A DNA stretch of 64,000 nt from JAUVKT01 sp964634565 (GCA_964634565.1 CAZWLP010000001.1:1-64000), one strand, 5' to 3'; shown: positions 52,922 to 61,980, counted from the stretch's first letter. Numbers and translations are program-made. Notes: generated by a model from the sequence alone, not told the origin.

Positions 52922-54262
52922 TTATAAATTTCTTACAGCCTCCTTAAACTGTCTCCCCCTGTCTTCGTAGCTCTTAAACAGATCAAAACTGGCACATGCT
53001 GGCGATAATATTACAGTATCTCCGGTAGCTGCCAGGTAGTAAGACGACTTCACTGCTTCTGCCATTGAATCAGTCTCAACAATTGTCGAAACAATGCTGT
53101 CAAAAGCCCCGACAATTTTATCATTATTCTTACCCAGGCATACAATGGCTTTTACCTTCTTCCGGACAAGATCAGTCAATTCTGAATAATCATTTCCCTT
53201 ATCCACACCTCCGGCTATCCATACAACATTATCAGGCATACACTCAAGGGCATACCACGTTGAATTAACGTTTGTAGCCTTGGAGTCATTAATAAACCTG
53301 ATCCCATGAACCGATAATATGGTCTCCAGACGATGTTCCACTCCCTGGAAATCAGAAAGACACTCACGAATAAGCTCCTTCCTTATATTAACTATTTTAC
53401 CCGCTATTGATGCCGCCATAGAATTGTAAGTATTATGACGACCTTTTAATGCAAAATCGTGGATTGACATAATCTGTTCACTTTTATTGTGGATATTGAG
53501 GAAAAGGATTTCTTCTTCTATAAATGCTGTCATTCCTTCCATTGAAGTATCAGAGAAAGGCATCAGGCGTGCCAGAGGCTTCCTGCTTTTTATTTCATCT
53601 TTAAGGATAGGATCATCGGCCCAGTAAATAAGATAATCAGATGGTGTCTGGTTATTTATTATTCTGAATTTTGAATCTATATAGTTTGAAAATTCATAAT
53701 TATATCTGTCGAGGTGGTCAGGTGTTATGTTCATAATAATTGCTACATCAGCCTTAAAACTATACATCCCATCCAGCTGGAAGCTGCTTAACTCAATTAT
53801 ATAATAATCGTGACTCTGTGTTGCTACCTGAAAAGCATAACTATGTCCGACATTACCGGCCAGACCAACTTTCAGACCTGCCCTTTTAAAGATTTCATAT
53901 ATAAGAGTTGTCGTGGTTGTTTTGCCATTGCTGCCTGTAACGCAAATCTTAAAAGCCTCACAATACCTGCCTGCGAACTCAATCTCAGAAATTATTTCAA
54001 TACCACTCTGCCGTGCTTCCATGATTAATGGTGCACTATCGGGAATGCCCGGACTCTTAATAATTATATCAGCGTTCAATATCAAAGCTCTGCTGTGACC
54101 CTCCTGTTCGTAGCTGATATTATATTGCCCTAGCATAGAAAGGTATTTATCTTTAATGGGGCCACTATCGGATACAAATACATTATAGCCCTTTGTGTTA
54201 GCCAGAATTGCTGACCCACAACCGCTTTCTCCTGCTCCCAATATGACCGCTCTTTTACTCAC
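52922..54262 (-). CDS. murD: UDP-MurNAc-L-Ala-D-glutamate ligase MurD
   Basis: Adds D-glutamate to UDP-MurNAc-L-Ala. The 446 residues carry an N-terminal Rossmann-like domain (ILGAGESGCGSAILA), the ATP loop VTGSNGKTTTTTLIYEIF (about 108-125), the central NITPDHLDRY and HR motifs (GVEHRLE), and the C-terminal INDSKATNVNSTWYAL. The start is a GTG at 54262 (GTGAGTAAAAGAG), with no upstream in-frame ATG. An array of six heptamers begins only 11 bp before this GTG. Confidence 0.96.
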   Translation of the reverse strand: MSKRAVILGAGESGCGSAILANTKGYNVFVSDSGPIKDKYLSMLGQYNISYEQEGHSRALILNADIIIKSPGIPDSAPLIMEARQSGIEIISEIEFAGRYCEAFKICVTGSNGKTTTTTLIYEIFKRAGLKVGLAGNVGHSYAFQVATQSHDYYIIELSSFQLDGMYSFKADVAIIMNITPDHLDRYNYEFSNYIDSKFRIINNQTPSDYLIYWADDPILKDEIKSRKPLARLMPFSDTSMEGMTAFIEEEILFLNIHNKSEQIMSIHDFALKGRHNTYNSMAASIAGKIVNIRKELIRECLSDFQGVEHRLETILSVHGIRFINDSKATNVNSTWYALECMPDNVVWIAGGVDKGNDYSELTDLVRKKVKAIVCLGKNNDKIVGAFDSIVSTIVETDSMAEAVKSSYYLAATGDTVILSPACASFDLFKSYEDRGRQFKEAVRNL

Positions 54263-54273
54263 TTTGCTATACC

Positions 54274-54315
54274 TTACTTTTTACTTTTTACTTTTTACTT
54301 TTTACTTTTTACTTT
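54274..54315. repeat. Six tandem heptamers TTACTTT before murD
   Basis: Six perfect plus-strand copies of TTACTTT (AAAGTAA in the murD sense) fill half of the 80-bp gap between mraY and murD. They decay into TTTCCT-like units up to about 54340. The array ends 11 bp from the murD GTG start, so it would lie in the translated-region leader of the dcw mRNA. Confidence 0.85.
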
Positions 54316-54342
54316 TTCCTGTTTCCTATTTCCTCTCTCAAC

Positions 54343-55596
54343 CTATCTTATCTTCAGTGTTACAACACTAAGTACTGCCAGAAGAATCGCCACTATCCAG
54401 AACCTGGTTACAATCTTAGGCTCCGGGAATCCTTTTTTCTGGTAATGATGGTGGAGAGGAGCCATAAGAAATATTCTTCGGCCTTTACCAAATTTTCTTT
54501 TAGTCCTTTTAAACCATGCTACCTGGATCAATACCGAAAGGCTTTCGGCAAAGAACACCCCACAAAGGATCGGAATAAGCAATTCCTTTCGGATGATTAT
54601 GGCAAATACAGCGATAATGCCTCCTATTGCCAGGCTTCCTGTATCTCCCATAAAAACCTGGGCCGGGTATGAATTATACCATAAAAAGCCAATGGCCGCA
54701 CCAATAAATGCTCCGGCAAATATCATTAACTCGCCTGTGTAGGGGATATACATAATATTCAGGTAACTTGAATAGATAATATTACCCGAGACATAGGCCA
54801 GGATACCAAGGGTTACAACCATTATAGCAGATGTACCTGTTGCCAGTCCATCAAGGCCGTCAGTCAGATTTGCACCATTGGAGACAGCCACCACAATGAA
54901 TATTACCATAATCACAAAAACCAACCATCCCCATGGCTGTCGCTTATCTTTGCTTACAAAGGGTACCAGCCAGGAGTAGTCAAACTCATTATCCTTAATA
55001 AAGGGAATGGTTGTCTTGGTTCCCTTTATATCCTCTGATGTATATTCTATTACATCATTCTGGATTGGAGACCGCATAATCTGATTTAGTTCGGTATTTT
55101 CACCTTCTTCAAAAGAAATCTCCCTTATAACAACATCATCACTTATATACAGAGTAATCCCAACCACCAGACCGAGGACCAGCTGACCGAGTATCTTAAA
55201 CCTGCCTGCCAGACCTTCCTTATTCTTCCTGAATATCTTAATATAATCGTCAACAAAGCCAATAAATCCAAGCCATATTGTCGTAATAATCATTAATATA
55301 ACATAGATATTATCGAGGCGGGCAAACAGAAGTGTAGGAATCAGAATTGACAAAATAATTATTATCCCGCCCATCGATGGAGTTCCTTCCTTGCGGTACT
55401 GACCCTCTAAATCCAGATCGCGAACCACTTCACCCACCTGCTTTATCTGGAGATATCTTATTATCTTTTTCCCGAACAAGAGTGATATCAGCAGAGAAGT
55501 AATTATCGCAGAAGCTGTTCTGAACGAGATATATTCAAACAATCCTGCGCCAGGTACATTTAATTCTTCCAGGTATTTGAACAGATAGTATAACAT
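54343..55596 (-). CDS. mraY: Phospho-MurNAc-pentapeptide transferase MraY
   Basis: Integral membrane enzyme that joins phospho-MurNAc-pentapeptide to undecaprenyl phosphate, making lipid I. The 417 residues have about ten membrane helices with the family motifs KEGTPSMGGIIIILSI (about 70-85), WLGFIGFVDDYIKI (catalytic Asp pair), NLTDGLDGLATG and the histidine-rich FLMAPLHHHYQKKG. Compared with E. coli MraY (360) there is an extra periplasmic segment of about 60 residues (about 145-205). Such an insertion is usual in Bacteroidota MraY. Confidence 0.97.
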   Translation of the reverse strand: MLYYLFKYLEELNVPGAGLFEYISFRTASAIITSLLISLLFGKKIIRYLQIKQVGEVVRDLDLEGQYRKEGTPSMGGIIIILSILIPTLLFARLDNIYVILMIITTIWLGFIGFVDDYIKIFRKNKEGLAGRFKILGQLVLGLVVGITLYISDDVVIREISFEEGENTELNQIMRSPIQNDVIEYTSEDIKGTKTTIPFIKDNEFDYSWLVPFVSKDKRQPWGWLVFVIMVIFIVVAVSNGANLTDGLDGLATGTSAIMVVTLGILAYVSGNIIYSSYLNIMYIPYTGELMIFAGAFIGAAIGFLWYNSYPAQVFMGDTGSLAIGGIIAVFAIIIRKELLIPILCGVFFAESLSVLIQVAWFKRTKRKFGKGRRIFLMAPLHHHYQKKGFPEPKIVTRFWIVAILLAVLSVVTLKIR

Positions 55597-55617
55597 TCGG
55601 CTTTATTGCTTTTGTAT

Positions 55618-57072
55618 TTATAGTTCAAGAATTTTCTTAATCTCTTCACGGTCATCAAAATGACTTTTTTCTCCTTTTACTTCCTGGTATGTCTCATGCC
55701 CCTTACCTGCTACCAGAACAATATCTTTATCCTCTGCCAGCATCAGAGCCGTTTTAATTGCCTCTCTTCGATCGCTGACCCTGAGAACTCTTTTTAATGC
55801 ATCTGCCGGCACACCACTTATTATATCATCGATAATTTTTTCCGGATCTTCACTGCGCGGATTATCAGAAGTAAAAACCACCCTGGTGCTTCCTGCTGAA
55901 GCTATCTTACCCATTACAGGTCTCTTTGATTTATCCCTGTCTCCCCCGGCTCCCACAACCGTTATAAGAGACATCCCTTCGATCTTAATCCGGTTAAGCG
56001 CATTCAGTACATTTTCAAGTGCATCGGGAGTATGAGCATAATCTACAATTGCGGTTAGTCCTTCTGAAGATCTTATTACCTCCAGCCTGCCTTCTACAGG
56101 ATCCATACTACTTATGGCAACCAGAACTTCAGTTTTATCTGCGCCCATCTCCACAGCTGCTGAATAAACGGCGAGCAGGTTATAAGCATTAAAGTCTCCA
56201 ATAAACTTTGTTGATATCTCACTGTTATCAATCTTCAGAAGCATCCCTTCAAATCTTTCCTCAAGGATCCTGCACCTGTAGTTTGCATCTCTCCTTAAAG
56301 CATAGCTCCTTTTTCTCGCACAACAGTTCTGCAGCATAACTTCACTCCTCCTGTCATCCAGATTTACCAGGGCAAAAGACAAGGGTGGTAATTCGTCAAA
56401 GAATCTTTTTTTCGCGGTGATATAATTATCAAAATTCAGATGGTAATCAAGATGATCATGAGTCAGGTTCGTAAACAATCCGCCTTCAAATACCAATCCG
56501 TCTGTTCTATGCTGATCGAGGGCTATTGAACTAACCTCCATAAAAGCATATTCACAACCTTCATCTACCATACTACATAAAAGGCTGTTCAGTTGAACCG
56601 GGTCGGGAGTAGTATGCGTTGCATCAAGCTGCTTTCTGAAGATCTTATTTCCTATTGTTGAAATCAGACCGGCTTTATATCCGAGAGAGATAAATAATTC
56701 ATACAGGAGGCTTGCAATAGTTGTTTTCCCGTTTGTGCCTGTAACACCTACAAGCCTTAGTTTCCGGGAAGGATTATCGTAGAAATTTGCAGCCAGGTAA
56801 GAAAGTGCCTTTGCCGAATTTTCTGTTAATATCCAACATATATCGTCGTTAATATTATCAGGTAATTCTTCACAGACAATTACTCTTGCTCCCGATTCTA
56901 TTGCCCGGTCAATGTAGATATGACCGTCTGTTTGAGTTCCCTTTACTGCGACGAAGAGGCTATGTTCAGACACATTTCTTGAATCAAAACAGATACTGCC
57001 AATAGAGATATTGACATCTCCGATTATCCGGGAAGTCTCAATATCACTCAATATGTGGCTTAGCACAACCAT
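55618..57072 (-). CDS. murE: UDP-MurNAc-dipeptide-diaminopimelate ligase MurE
   Basis: Adds the third residue of the peptidoglycan stem. The 484 residues contain the ATP loop GVTGTNGKTTIASLLYELF (about 110-128), the carbamylated-lysine region and the TTPDPVQLN segment. In the C domain FTSDNPRSEDPEKII carries the DNPR motif that marks meso-diaminopimelate-adding enzymes as opposed to lysine-adding ones. The cell therefore probably has mDAP-type peptidoglycan. The first base of its start codon is shared with the end of the ftsI stop (1-bp overlap). Confidence 0.97.
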   Translation of the reverse strand: MVVLSHILSDIETSRIIGDVNISIGSICFDSRNVSEHSLFVAVKGTQTDGHIYIDRAIESGARVIVCEELPDNINDDICWILTENSAKALSYLAANFYDNPSRKLRLVGVTGTNGKTTIASLLYELFISLGYKAGLISTIGNKIFRKQLDATHTTPDPVQLNSLLCSMVDEGCEYAFMEVSSIALDQHRTDGLVFEGGLFTNLTHDHLDYHLNFDNYITAKKRFFDELPPLSFALVNLDDRRSEVMLQNCCARKRSYALRRDANYRCRILEERFEGMLLKIDNSEISTKFIGDFNAYNLLAVYSAAVEMGADKTEVLVAISSMDPVEGRLEVIRSSEGLTAIVDYAHTPDALENVLNALNRIKIEGMSLITVVGAGGDRDKSKRPVMGKIASAGSTRVVFTSDNPRSEDPEKIIDDIISGVPADALKRVLRVSDRREAIKTALMLAEDKDIVLVAGKGHETYQEVKGEKSHFDDREEIKKILEL

Positions 57073-59177
57073 CAGCTCCTTAATTCAAGTTCAATTACAT
57101 CTCCCCGATTTATCCTGGTTCCCGGCATAACAGACTGCCTTACCACCCTTCCTTTACCAGTAATCTTTACCTTCAGACCTGCATTTTCAAGAAGAAATAA
57201 GGCATCCCTTAGTCCCATTCCTGTTGCATCGGGCACCAGGTTTTCGATCACTGTATGTTCCCTTATCAAAATAGTATCTGATCGTCGTACAGGATTCAGC
57301 CATTTCGCATCGGGTCTTACGGCTATCCCGTTAATCCCAAGATGGGCCAGCACCCTGTATGTGTCGGGTGCATATCCTTTCAGAATAAATGGATACTCTT
57401 TTTGTGAAGGTTCTTCAATCTGTTTATAAAAACTGGTAGCATAAACCTTATCGGCTATCTCCTTAAATACTGGTCCGGCAACCAGGTTTCCATAATAAAT
57501 AGAATTTGTGGGGGCGTTAATAACCACTATACATGAATAAACAGGATTGTCAGCCGGAAAATATCCTACAAATGATGCCTGGTATGATACTTTTCCATCC
57601 TGTTTATACCCATATTTATCGTTTGCTATCTGGGCTGTTCCTGTTTTACCTGCTATACTGTAGGTATCATTTCTAAGGTTTGTTGCAGTTCCTTCTGTAA
57701 CAACTCCCTCCAGAAGCTCTTTAACCATCTTTATTGTTGATCTTGAACAAATTGATGATCTCATAACCTCAGGTTCGAAGGCTTCAATCAATTCACCATG
57801 GTAGCGAATCTCCTTCACTATCCTGGGCCTCATCATCTTACCATCATTAGCAACAGCATTATAAAATGTAAGTATCTGTAGAGGAGTCATCTGTACCTCG
57901 TAGCCATGCGACATCATCGGAAGTGAAATTCCTGACCAGTATTTATCACCTGGGTACCTTATAAGAGGAGATCCTTCTCCTCTTATTTCAATTCCAACCT
58001 TTTCATTAAGGCCCATCCTGTAAAGTCGGTCAACGAAATCACCCGGGTGATCCTTATAGTTTTCATTAATTATTTTAGCCGTGCCAACATTAGAGGATTT
58101 CTCAAAAACCTCCCTTGCTGTTATTGTTCCATAGCCTCCCCTATGACTGTCGCGTATTACCTTATCGTAATATTTTACCTCACCATTGCCTGTGTCGATT
58201 GAATCATCAAGGCTTATAACGCCATCTTCAAGTGCAACCATAAACGAAGCCAGCTTAAATGTTGAACCCGGCTCCGTGCTCTCGCCTATAGCATAATTAT
58301 ATGATTCATAATAATTACCGTTATCTCCGACCTTAAGATTGGCAATCGCTTTAATATCTCCTGTATTTACCTCCATCAGGATTGCCGTGCCATGATGGGC
58401 CCCATGCTGATTTAGTTGAGTATACAGGGCACTTTCTGCAACATCCTGAAGATCTATATCAATGGTTGTAAGTATATCATTGCCATCGCGGGGCTCAACT
58501 GAGTTATCATCATTTACAGGCATCCATGCTCCTCCTGTCAGACGCTGCTTAAGCACGCTTCCGTTGGTTCCGGTAAGATCACGGTCGAAAGCACCTTCCA
58601 ATCCTACAACGTTTCCGGCGGCCCCCTTTGTAAGGGATCCTATGGTTCTGCTTGCAAGAATCATATTGGGAAGAATACGCCTGTTATCCAGCTCGGCAAT
58701 CAGGCCACCCTTATACCTGCCTTCCCTGAATATTGGCAAAGACCTGAGCTCCTTTAATTCTCCATGACTTACCTTTCTTTTAATCAGGTAGTATCTATCG
58801 CCTTTAAGCCTTGCCTGGGTCAGATCATTTTTCCAGGAATTAGCAGATTTTAAACCAACTGTTTTCGATAAGCCCTCTGCCAATCCGTCAATTCCCCCGG
58901 CCCATACCTTTGTATCCATACCGCTGGACCTGGTATCCATATAAATATTATAGTATGGCACTGAACTAGCAAGTACCCTTCCGTCTTCCGCTAATATATC
59001 GCCTCTGTTTGCCGGCACATCATCAGTCTTATAGATATAGCCCTCTCCCATCTCAGTCCACTTATCACCCTCAACAAATTGTATATAAACCACCCTGCCA
59101 AGGATAGCCAGAGCTATTACGATAATCATTATATAGATTATCCCGCTTCTCCATACTATTTCATCCCTTAATGCCAT
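57072..59177 (-). CDS. ftsI: Septal penicillin-binding protein FtsI (PBP3-like, with PASTA)
   Basis: Class B transpeptidase that crosslinks septal peptidoglycan. The 701 residues have a membrane anchor (about 12-35), the PBP dimerisation region (about 50-230) and a transpeptidase domain (about 255-560). Its active-site motifs are SxxK TEPGSTFKLA, SxN EKSSNVGTA and KTG SIAGKTGTAQI. One C-terminal PASTA domain follows (about 630-700, VPDATGMGLRDALFLLENAG). E. coli FtsI lacks PASTA and is shorter (588); the extra domain is frequent in Bacteroidota. It follows ftsL without a gap and precedes murE. Confidence 0.96.
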   Translation of the reverse strand: MALRDEIVWRSGIIYIMIIVIALAILGRVVYIQFVEGDKWTEMGEGYIYKTDDVPANRGDILAEDGRVLASSVPYYNIYMDTRSSGMDTKVWAGGIDGLAEGLSKTVGLKSANSWKNDLTQARLKGDRYYLIKRKVSHGELKELRSLPIFREGRYKGGLIAELDNRRILPNMILASRTIGSLTKGAAGNVVGLEGAFDRDLTGTNGSVLKQRLTGGAWMPVNDDNSVEPRDGNDILTTIDIDLQDVAESALYTQLNQHGAHHGTAILMEVNTGDIKAIANLKVGDNGNYYESYNYAIGESTEPGSTFKLASFMVALEDGVISLDDSIDTGNGEVKYYDKVIRDSHRGGYGTITAREVFEKSSNVGTAKIINENYKDHPGDFVDRLYRMGLNEKVGIEIRGEGSPLIRYPGDKYWSGISLPMMSHGYEVQMTPLQILTFYNAVANDGKMMRPRIVKEIRYHGELIEAFEPEVMRSSICSRSTIKMVKELLEGVVTEGTATNLRNDTYSIAGKTGTAQIANDKYGYKQDGKVSYQASFVGYFPADNPVYSCIVVINAPTNSIYYGNLVAGPVFKEIADKVYATSFYKQIEEPSQKEYPFILKGYAPDTYRVLAHLGINGIAVRPDAKWLNPVRRSDTILIREHTVIENLVPDATGMGLRDALFLLENAGLKVKITGKGRVVRQSVMPGTRINRGDVIELELRS

Positions 59178-59537
59178 TTAATCCTTTACAATCAGTTTAT
59201 ATGGTGGTTCCTTCAGTTCTTTCAGTCCCAGATTTCTTTCATTTACCATTCTGACAACCTCAGATTGCTTGCTCAGAAACATTAATTCAGCTGATGTCGC
59301 CAATGCCTCTGATCTTAATTCTTTTACTTCGCGTTGCAGCTGACTGCTTAAGCGAATTGTCTTTTCAGCATGGAACTTGTTAGCGATATAAATAGCGCCA
59401 AGAAATGTAAGCAGAGTAAGAAGTCCCAGATTCTTAAGCACCAGTCTCTCGCTTAACAGCGATCCGCTTATCAGGGTCTTTAGAAATCCGTCCTTCCTTT
59501 TATTCTCTTTATTTGTGCTATTTATATTATCTTCCAT
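59178..59537 (-). CDS. ftsL: FtsL-like bitopic divisome protein
   Basis: A 119-residue single-pass membrane protein: basic cytoplasmic lead (about 1-36), one helix (LGLLTLLTFLGAIYIAN, about 37-53) and a periplasmic coiled coil (about 55-100, RLSSQLQREVKELRSEALA). This is the architecture of FtsL, which joins FtsB and FtsQ and activates FtsWI. Primary sequence is poorly conserved in this family, so the call rests on architecture and its place between rsmH and ftsI. The stop is immediately followed by the ftsI ATG. Confidence 0.85.
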   Translation of the reverse strand: MEDNINSTNKENKRKDGFLKTLISGSLLSERLVLKNLGLLTLLTFLGAIYIANKFHAEKTIRLSSQLQREVKELRSEALATSAELMFLSKQSEVVRMVNERNLGLKELKEPPYKLIVKD

Positions 59538-59538
59538 C

Positions 59539-60435
59539 TTAAATCTTTTCCGCTATCCTGAGCCGGGCACTCCTGGCCCTGCTGTTTATTTCCACTTCCG
59601 TCTCCCCGGGCACTATTACCTTCCTGTTTATAAGTCTGAAAGGAGAGTGGGTATTTCCATAAAAATCCTTACTTTCAATACCTGTGAAATTTCCTGTTTT
59701 AAAAAAATTCTTTACCACCCTGTCTTCTATTGAATGGTAGCTTATAACAACCAGTCTGCCTCCGGGTTTTAATATTTCGCCCGCCTGGAATAACATCTCC
59801 TTTAAAAACTCAATCTCCCTGTTTACCTCAATCCTCAGCGACTGAAATACCTTTGCATAAAACTTATTCTCCCTGCCCCGGGGAGCAAATTCCCTGAGCA
59901 CATCAATCAGGTCACCCGTGGTAACAAATCTCTGCTGCTCCCTTTGTCTTATTATTGAATCTGCAATCCTGCCAGAGCCTTTCAATTCTCCGTAGTCTCT
60001 TAAAACTATTATAAGATCATCTCTCTTATAAGAGTTTAGAATCTCTGCTGCCGTCTTTCCTCCTTTGTTGTTCATTCTCATGTCGAGATCTGAATCAAAG
60101 CGAAAAGAAAAACCCCTCCCTGCCTCATCAAACTGGTGAAATGAAACACCCAGATCAGCCAGTAAGCCATCGATACTCTCTATTCCATTATGTCTTAAAT
60201 TGCTTCTCAGAAATCTGAAATTCTGATTTAAAAAGAGAAACCGGTTATCAACCGGCTTATTCTTTTCAGCATCACTATCCTGGTCGAATGCAATCAGTTT
60301 TCCGTCTCCAAGCAGTTCAAGTATTCTTTTTGAATGTCCTCCTCCACCGAAAGTTACATCGACATAAATCCCTTTGGGCTGAATGTTCAGCCCTTCAATA
60401 CATTCATTCAGCAATGCAGGGACATGATACGTCAT
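59539..60435 (-). CDS. rsmH: 16S rRNA N4-cytidine-1402 methyltransferase RsmH
   Basis: S-adenosylmethionine-dependent methyltransferase that modifies C1402 of 16S rRNA at N4. The 298 residues show HVPALLNECIEGL, the SAM loop YVDVTFGGGGHSKRIL (about 25-40), LLADLGVSFHQFD, the RFDSDLDMRMN segment and the C-terminal VVISYHSIEDRVVK. Length (about 300) matches the family. Second gene of the dcw cluster, 2 bp after mraZ and 1 bp before ftsL. Confidence 0.97.
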   Translation of the reverse strand: MTYHVPALLNECIEGLNIQPKGIYVDVTFGGGGHSKRILELLGDGKLIAFDQDSDAEKNKPVDNRFLFLNQNFRFLRSNLRHNGIESIDGLLADLGVSFHQFDEAGRGFSFRFDSDLDMRMNNKGGKTAAEILNSYKRDDLIIVLRDYGELKGSGRIADSIIRQREQQRFVTTGDLIDVLREFAPRGRENKFYAKVFQSLRIEVNREIEFLKEMLFQAGEILKPGGRLVVISYHSIEDRVVKNFFKTGNFTGIESKDFYGNTHSPFRLINRKVIVPGETEVEINSRARSARLRIAEKI

Positions 60436-60437
60436 TT

Positions 60438-60902
60438 TTATTCATCTTCAGTGATTAGCCCACCCATCAGTTTCTCAGCCAGATCAGCAAAATCGTCAAC
60501 AGGCATATCTATCGCTTCATACTTATCCTTCGACCATATTTCTATCCTGCCATCCTGCCCGGCAAGAACCACCTCCTTTTCAATTTCCGCCAGCTGCAAC
60601 AGCTTTTTCGGAACCAGCAACCTGTTGCTTGCATCGAGTGACAGTTCGGCAGTGCCCTTAAAAAAGTTTCTCAAAAACCTGTTGTGCTCACGGTTATAAG
60701 GATTTATCCGGCTCCTGATCTTATTCATTTGCTCTTCCCAGTCCTCGGCTGTAAACAAAACCAGGCAATTCTCGAAGATGTCGCGCCGCACTACAAAATG
60801 GTCGCTCCATGACGACTCCATCTGCTTTTTAAAGGCAGAAGGAAAAATCATCCTTCCCTTGGAATCAATCTTGCAACTGTAATCACCTATAAATGTGGCC
60901 AT
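60438..60902 (-). CDS. mraZ: Transcriptional regulator MraZ
   Basis: DNA-binding regulator of the dcw cluster. The 154 residues contain two SpoVT/AbrB-like half-domains (about 1-60 and 80-135), with FIGDYSCKIDSKGRMIFPSA and LDASNRLLVPKKLL, both carrying the DxxGR/DxxNR type loop. MraZ forms ring-shaped oligomers that bind repeated TGGGN boxes in its own promoter; three such boxes are present upstream here. It is the first gene of the 13-gene minus-strand cluster ending with ftsZ. Confidence 0.97.
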   Translation of the reverse strand: MATFIGDYSCKIDSKGRMIFPSAFKKQMESSWSDHFVVRRDIFENCLVLFTAEDWEEQMNKIRSRINPYNREHNRFLRNFFKGTAELSLDASNRLLVPKKLLQLAEIEKEVVLAGQDGRIEIWSKDKYEAIDMPVDDFADLAEKLMGGLITEDE

Positions 60903-60924
60903 AAAAAAATCCAGGTTTTAAATG

Positions 60925-60932
60925 TAAAAGTA
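60925..60932 (-). promoter_or_regulatory. Probable -7 element of the dcw cluster
   Basis: In gene orientation TACTTTTA, 7 of 8 matches to TAnnTTTG, 22 bp before the mraZ ATG and 9 bp downstream of the MraZ boxes. This geometry places the boxes over the -33 region. Confidence 0.55.
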
Positions 60933-60941
60933 GCAATTTAT

Positions 60942-60966
60942 TCCCACTTTACCCCACTTCCTCCCA
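60942..60966 (-). promoter_or_regulatory. MraZ operator: three TGGGN boxes at 10-bp spacing
   Basis: In mraZ sense orientation the DNA reads TGGGA-ggaag-TGGGG-taaag-TGGGA. The boxes lie at plus positions 60962-60966, 60952-60956 and 60942-60946. Three TGGGN direct repeats separated by 5 bp are the known MraZ-binding pattern upstream of mraZ in other bacteria. The position directly before the -7 element suggests autorepression. Confidence 0.88.
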
Positions 60967-61063
60967 TTTTTTTACACTTTGTTGAAAACTTTTAACTATC
61001 CCGCCGGCCTTTATAGTATACGTACTGTAGACTAGCCACTTATGATTATTTAAAATGATAAAA

Positions 61064-61075
61064 GGCATTAATGCC
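61064..61075. promoter_or_regulatory. 12-bp palindrome upstream of the GlsA-like gene
   Basis: GGCATTAATGCC is a perfect 12-bp palindrome, flanked by AAA and (C)TTT, with its centre about 40 bp before the predicted transcription start of the acyltransferase gene. This is a good place for a regulator site, but no cognate protein is known from the window. Confidence 0.4.
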
Positions 61076-61095
61076 CTTTACATACTATTTTTTAA

Positions 61096-61103
61096 TAAAT
61101 TTG
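61096..61103 (+). promoter_or_regulatory. Bacteroidota -7 element for the acyltransferase pair
   Basis: TAAATTTG, perfect TAnnTTTG match, 33 bp before the ATG at 61136. It lies inside the longer open frame that begins at 61055, which is why the shorter start is preferred. Confidence 0.65.
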
Positions 61104-61135
61104 TAGCGCAAATTGACCATTGTAGGACAGCAATA

Positions 61136-61969
61136 ATGGAAGGGGAAAATCCTTTACAAATTGACGTAGCACAGATTCTGAAAGATAAGAGTCCGGGGAT
61201 TTCAAAATTTGTACCGAAATTCCTGATAAATTATCTCAGAAAAATAATCCACGAAGAAGATTTAAATAACTTTTTTAAGGATTTCGGCAATCTTCATAAT
61301 GTAGATCTTGTGAGGGCAGGACTTACTTATATGGGGATTAAATACAGTGTTCATAACAAGGAAGCTATTCCCTGCTCGGGTAGAAATATCTTTGTTTCAA
61401 ATCACCCCCTGGGTGGTCTTGACGGGCTGATTTTTATGACTGAATTATCCAAGTATTTCGATAAGATAAAATTCCCGGTCAACGATATTCTGATGAATGT
61501 CACAAATATGGAAGATGTATTCCTTCCGATCAACAAGCATGGGGCACAGGGAAAGGAGGCTGCTATAGCCATTGATAAGGCATATGCCTCTGACAGTCAG
61601 ATCTTATACTTCCCGGCAGGACTTTGCTCAAGAAAAAAAAAGGGCGAAATTAAAGACCTGGTGTGGCATAAGAGTTTTCTTACAAAGGCGATTAAACACA
61701 AAAGGACTATTGTTCCGATTTATTTTTCAGGGCGTAATTCGGATTTCTTCTATAATCTGTCGAATATAAGACTGGGTATGGGAATAAAATGGAATTTCGA
61801 AATGCTTTACCTCGTTGACGAAATGTTCAGACAAACAGATAAGGATCTTCACCTTGTATTTGGCAAAGGGTATTCGTGGGATACGTTCGACAGATCAAAA
61901 ACTCCTATGGAGTGGGCCGACTGGCTAAGGTCAAAATCGTATGAACTGGCAAAACATATTCCAGATTAA
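61136..61969 (+). CDS. PlsC-family acyltransferase, GlsA-like
   Basis: A lysophospholipid-type acyltransferase of 277 residues. The catalytic HX4D-type motif is seen as SNHPLGGLDGLIF (about 88-100), the acyl-acceptor block as FPAGLCSRKKKGEIKD, and the third block as VPIYFSGRNSDFFY. In Bacteroides thetaiotaomicron an O-acyltransferase GlsA works with the N-acyltransferase GlsB to make glycine lipids; the GNAT-type gene that follows here makes the same pairing likely. It may alternatively serve ornithine or other aminolipids. The frame can extend to an ATG at 61055, but the -7 element at 61096 lies in that extension. An upstream palindrome may regulate it. Confidence 0.87.
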   Translation: MEGENPLQIDVAQILKDKSPGISKFVPKFLINYLRKIIHEEDLNNFFKDFGNLHNVDLVRAGLTYMGIKYSVHNKEAIPCSGRNIFVSNHPLGGLDGLIFMTELSKYFDKIKFPVNDILMNVTNMEDVFLPINKHGAQGKEAAIAIDKAYASDSQILYFPAGLCSRKKKGEIKDLVWHKSFLTKAIKHKRTIVPIYFSGRNSDFFYNLSNIRLGMGIKWNFEMLYLVDEMFRQTDKDLHLVFGKGYSWDTFDRSKTPMEWADWLRSKSYELAKHIPD

Positions 61970-61980
61970 AATAAAAAGCA

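Noticed and set aside
61055..61135. 27-residue N-terminal extension of the GlsA-like acyltransferase
   Set aside because: A perfect TAnnTTTG element lies inside it; the ATG at 61136 gives a normal leader and the family-like start.
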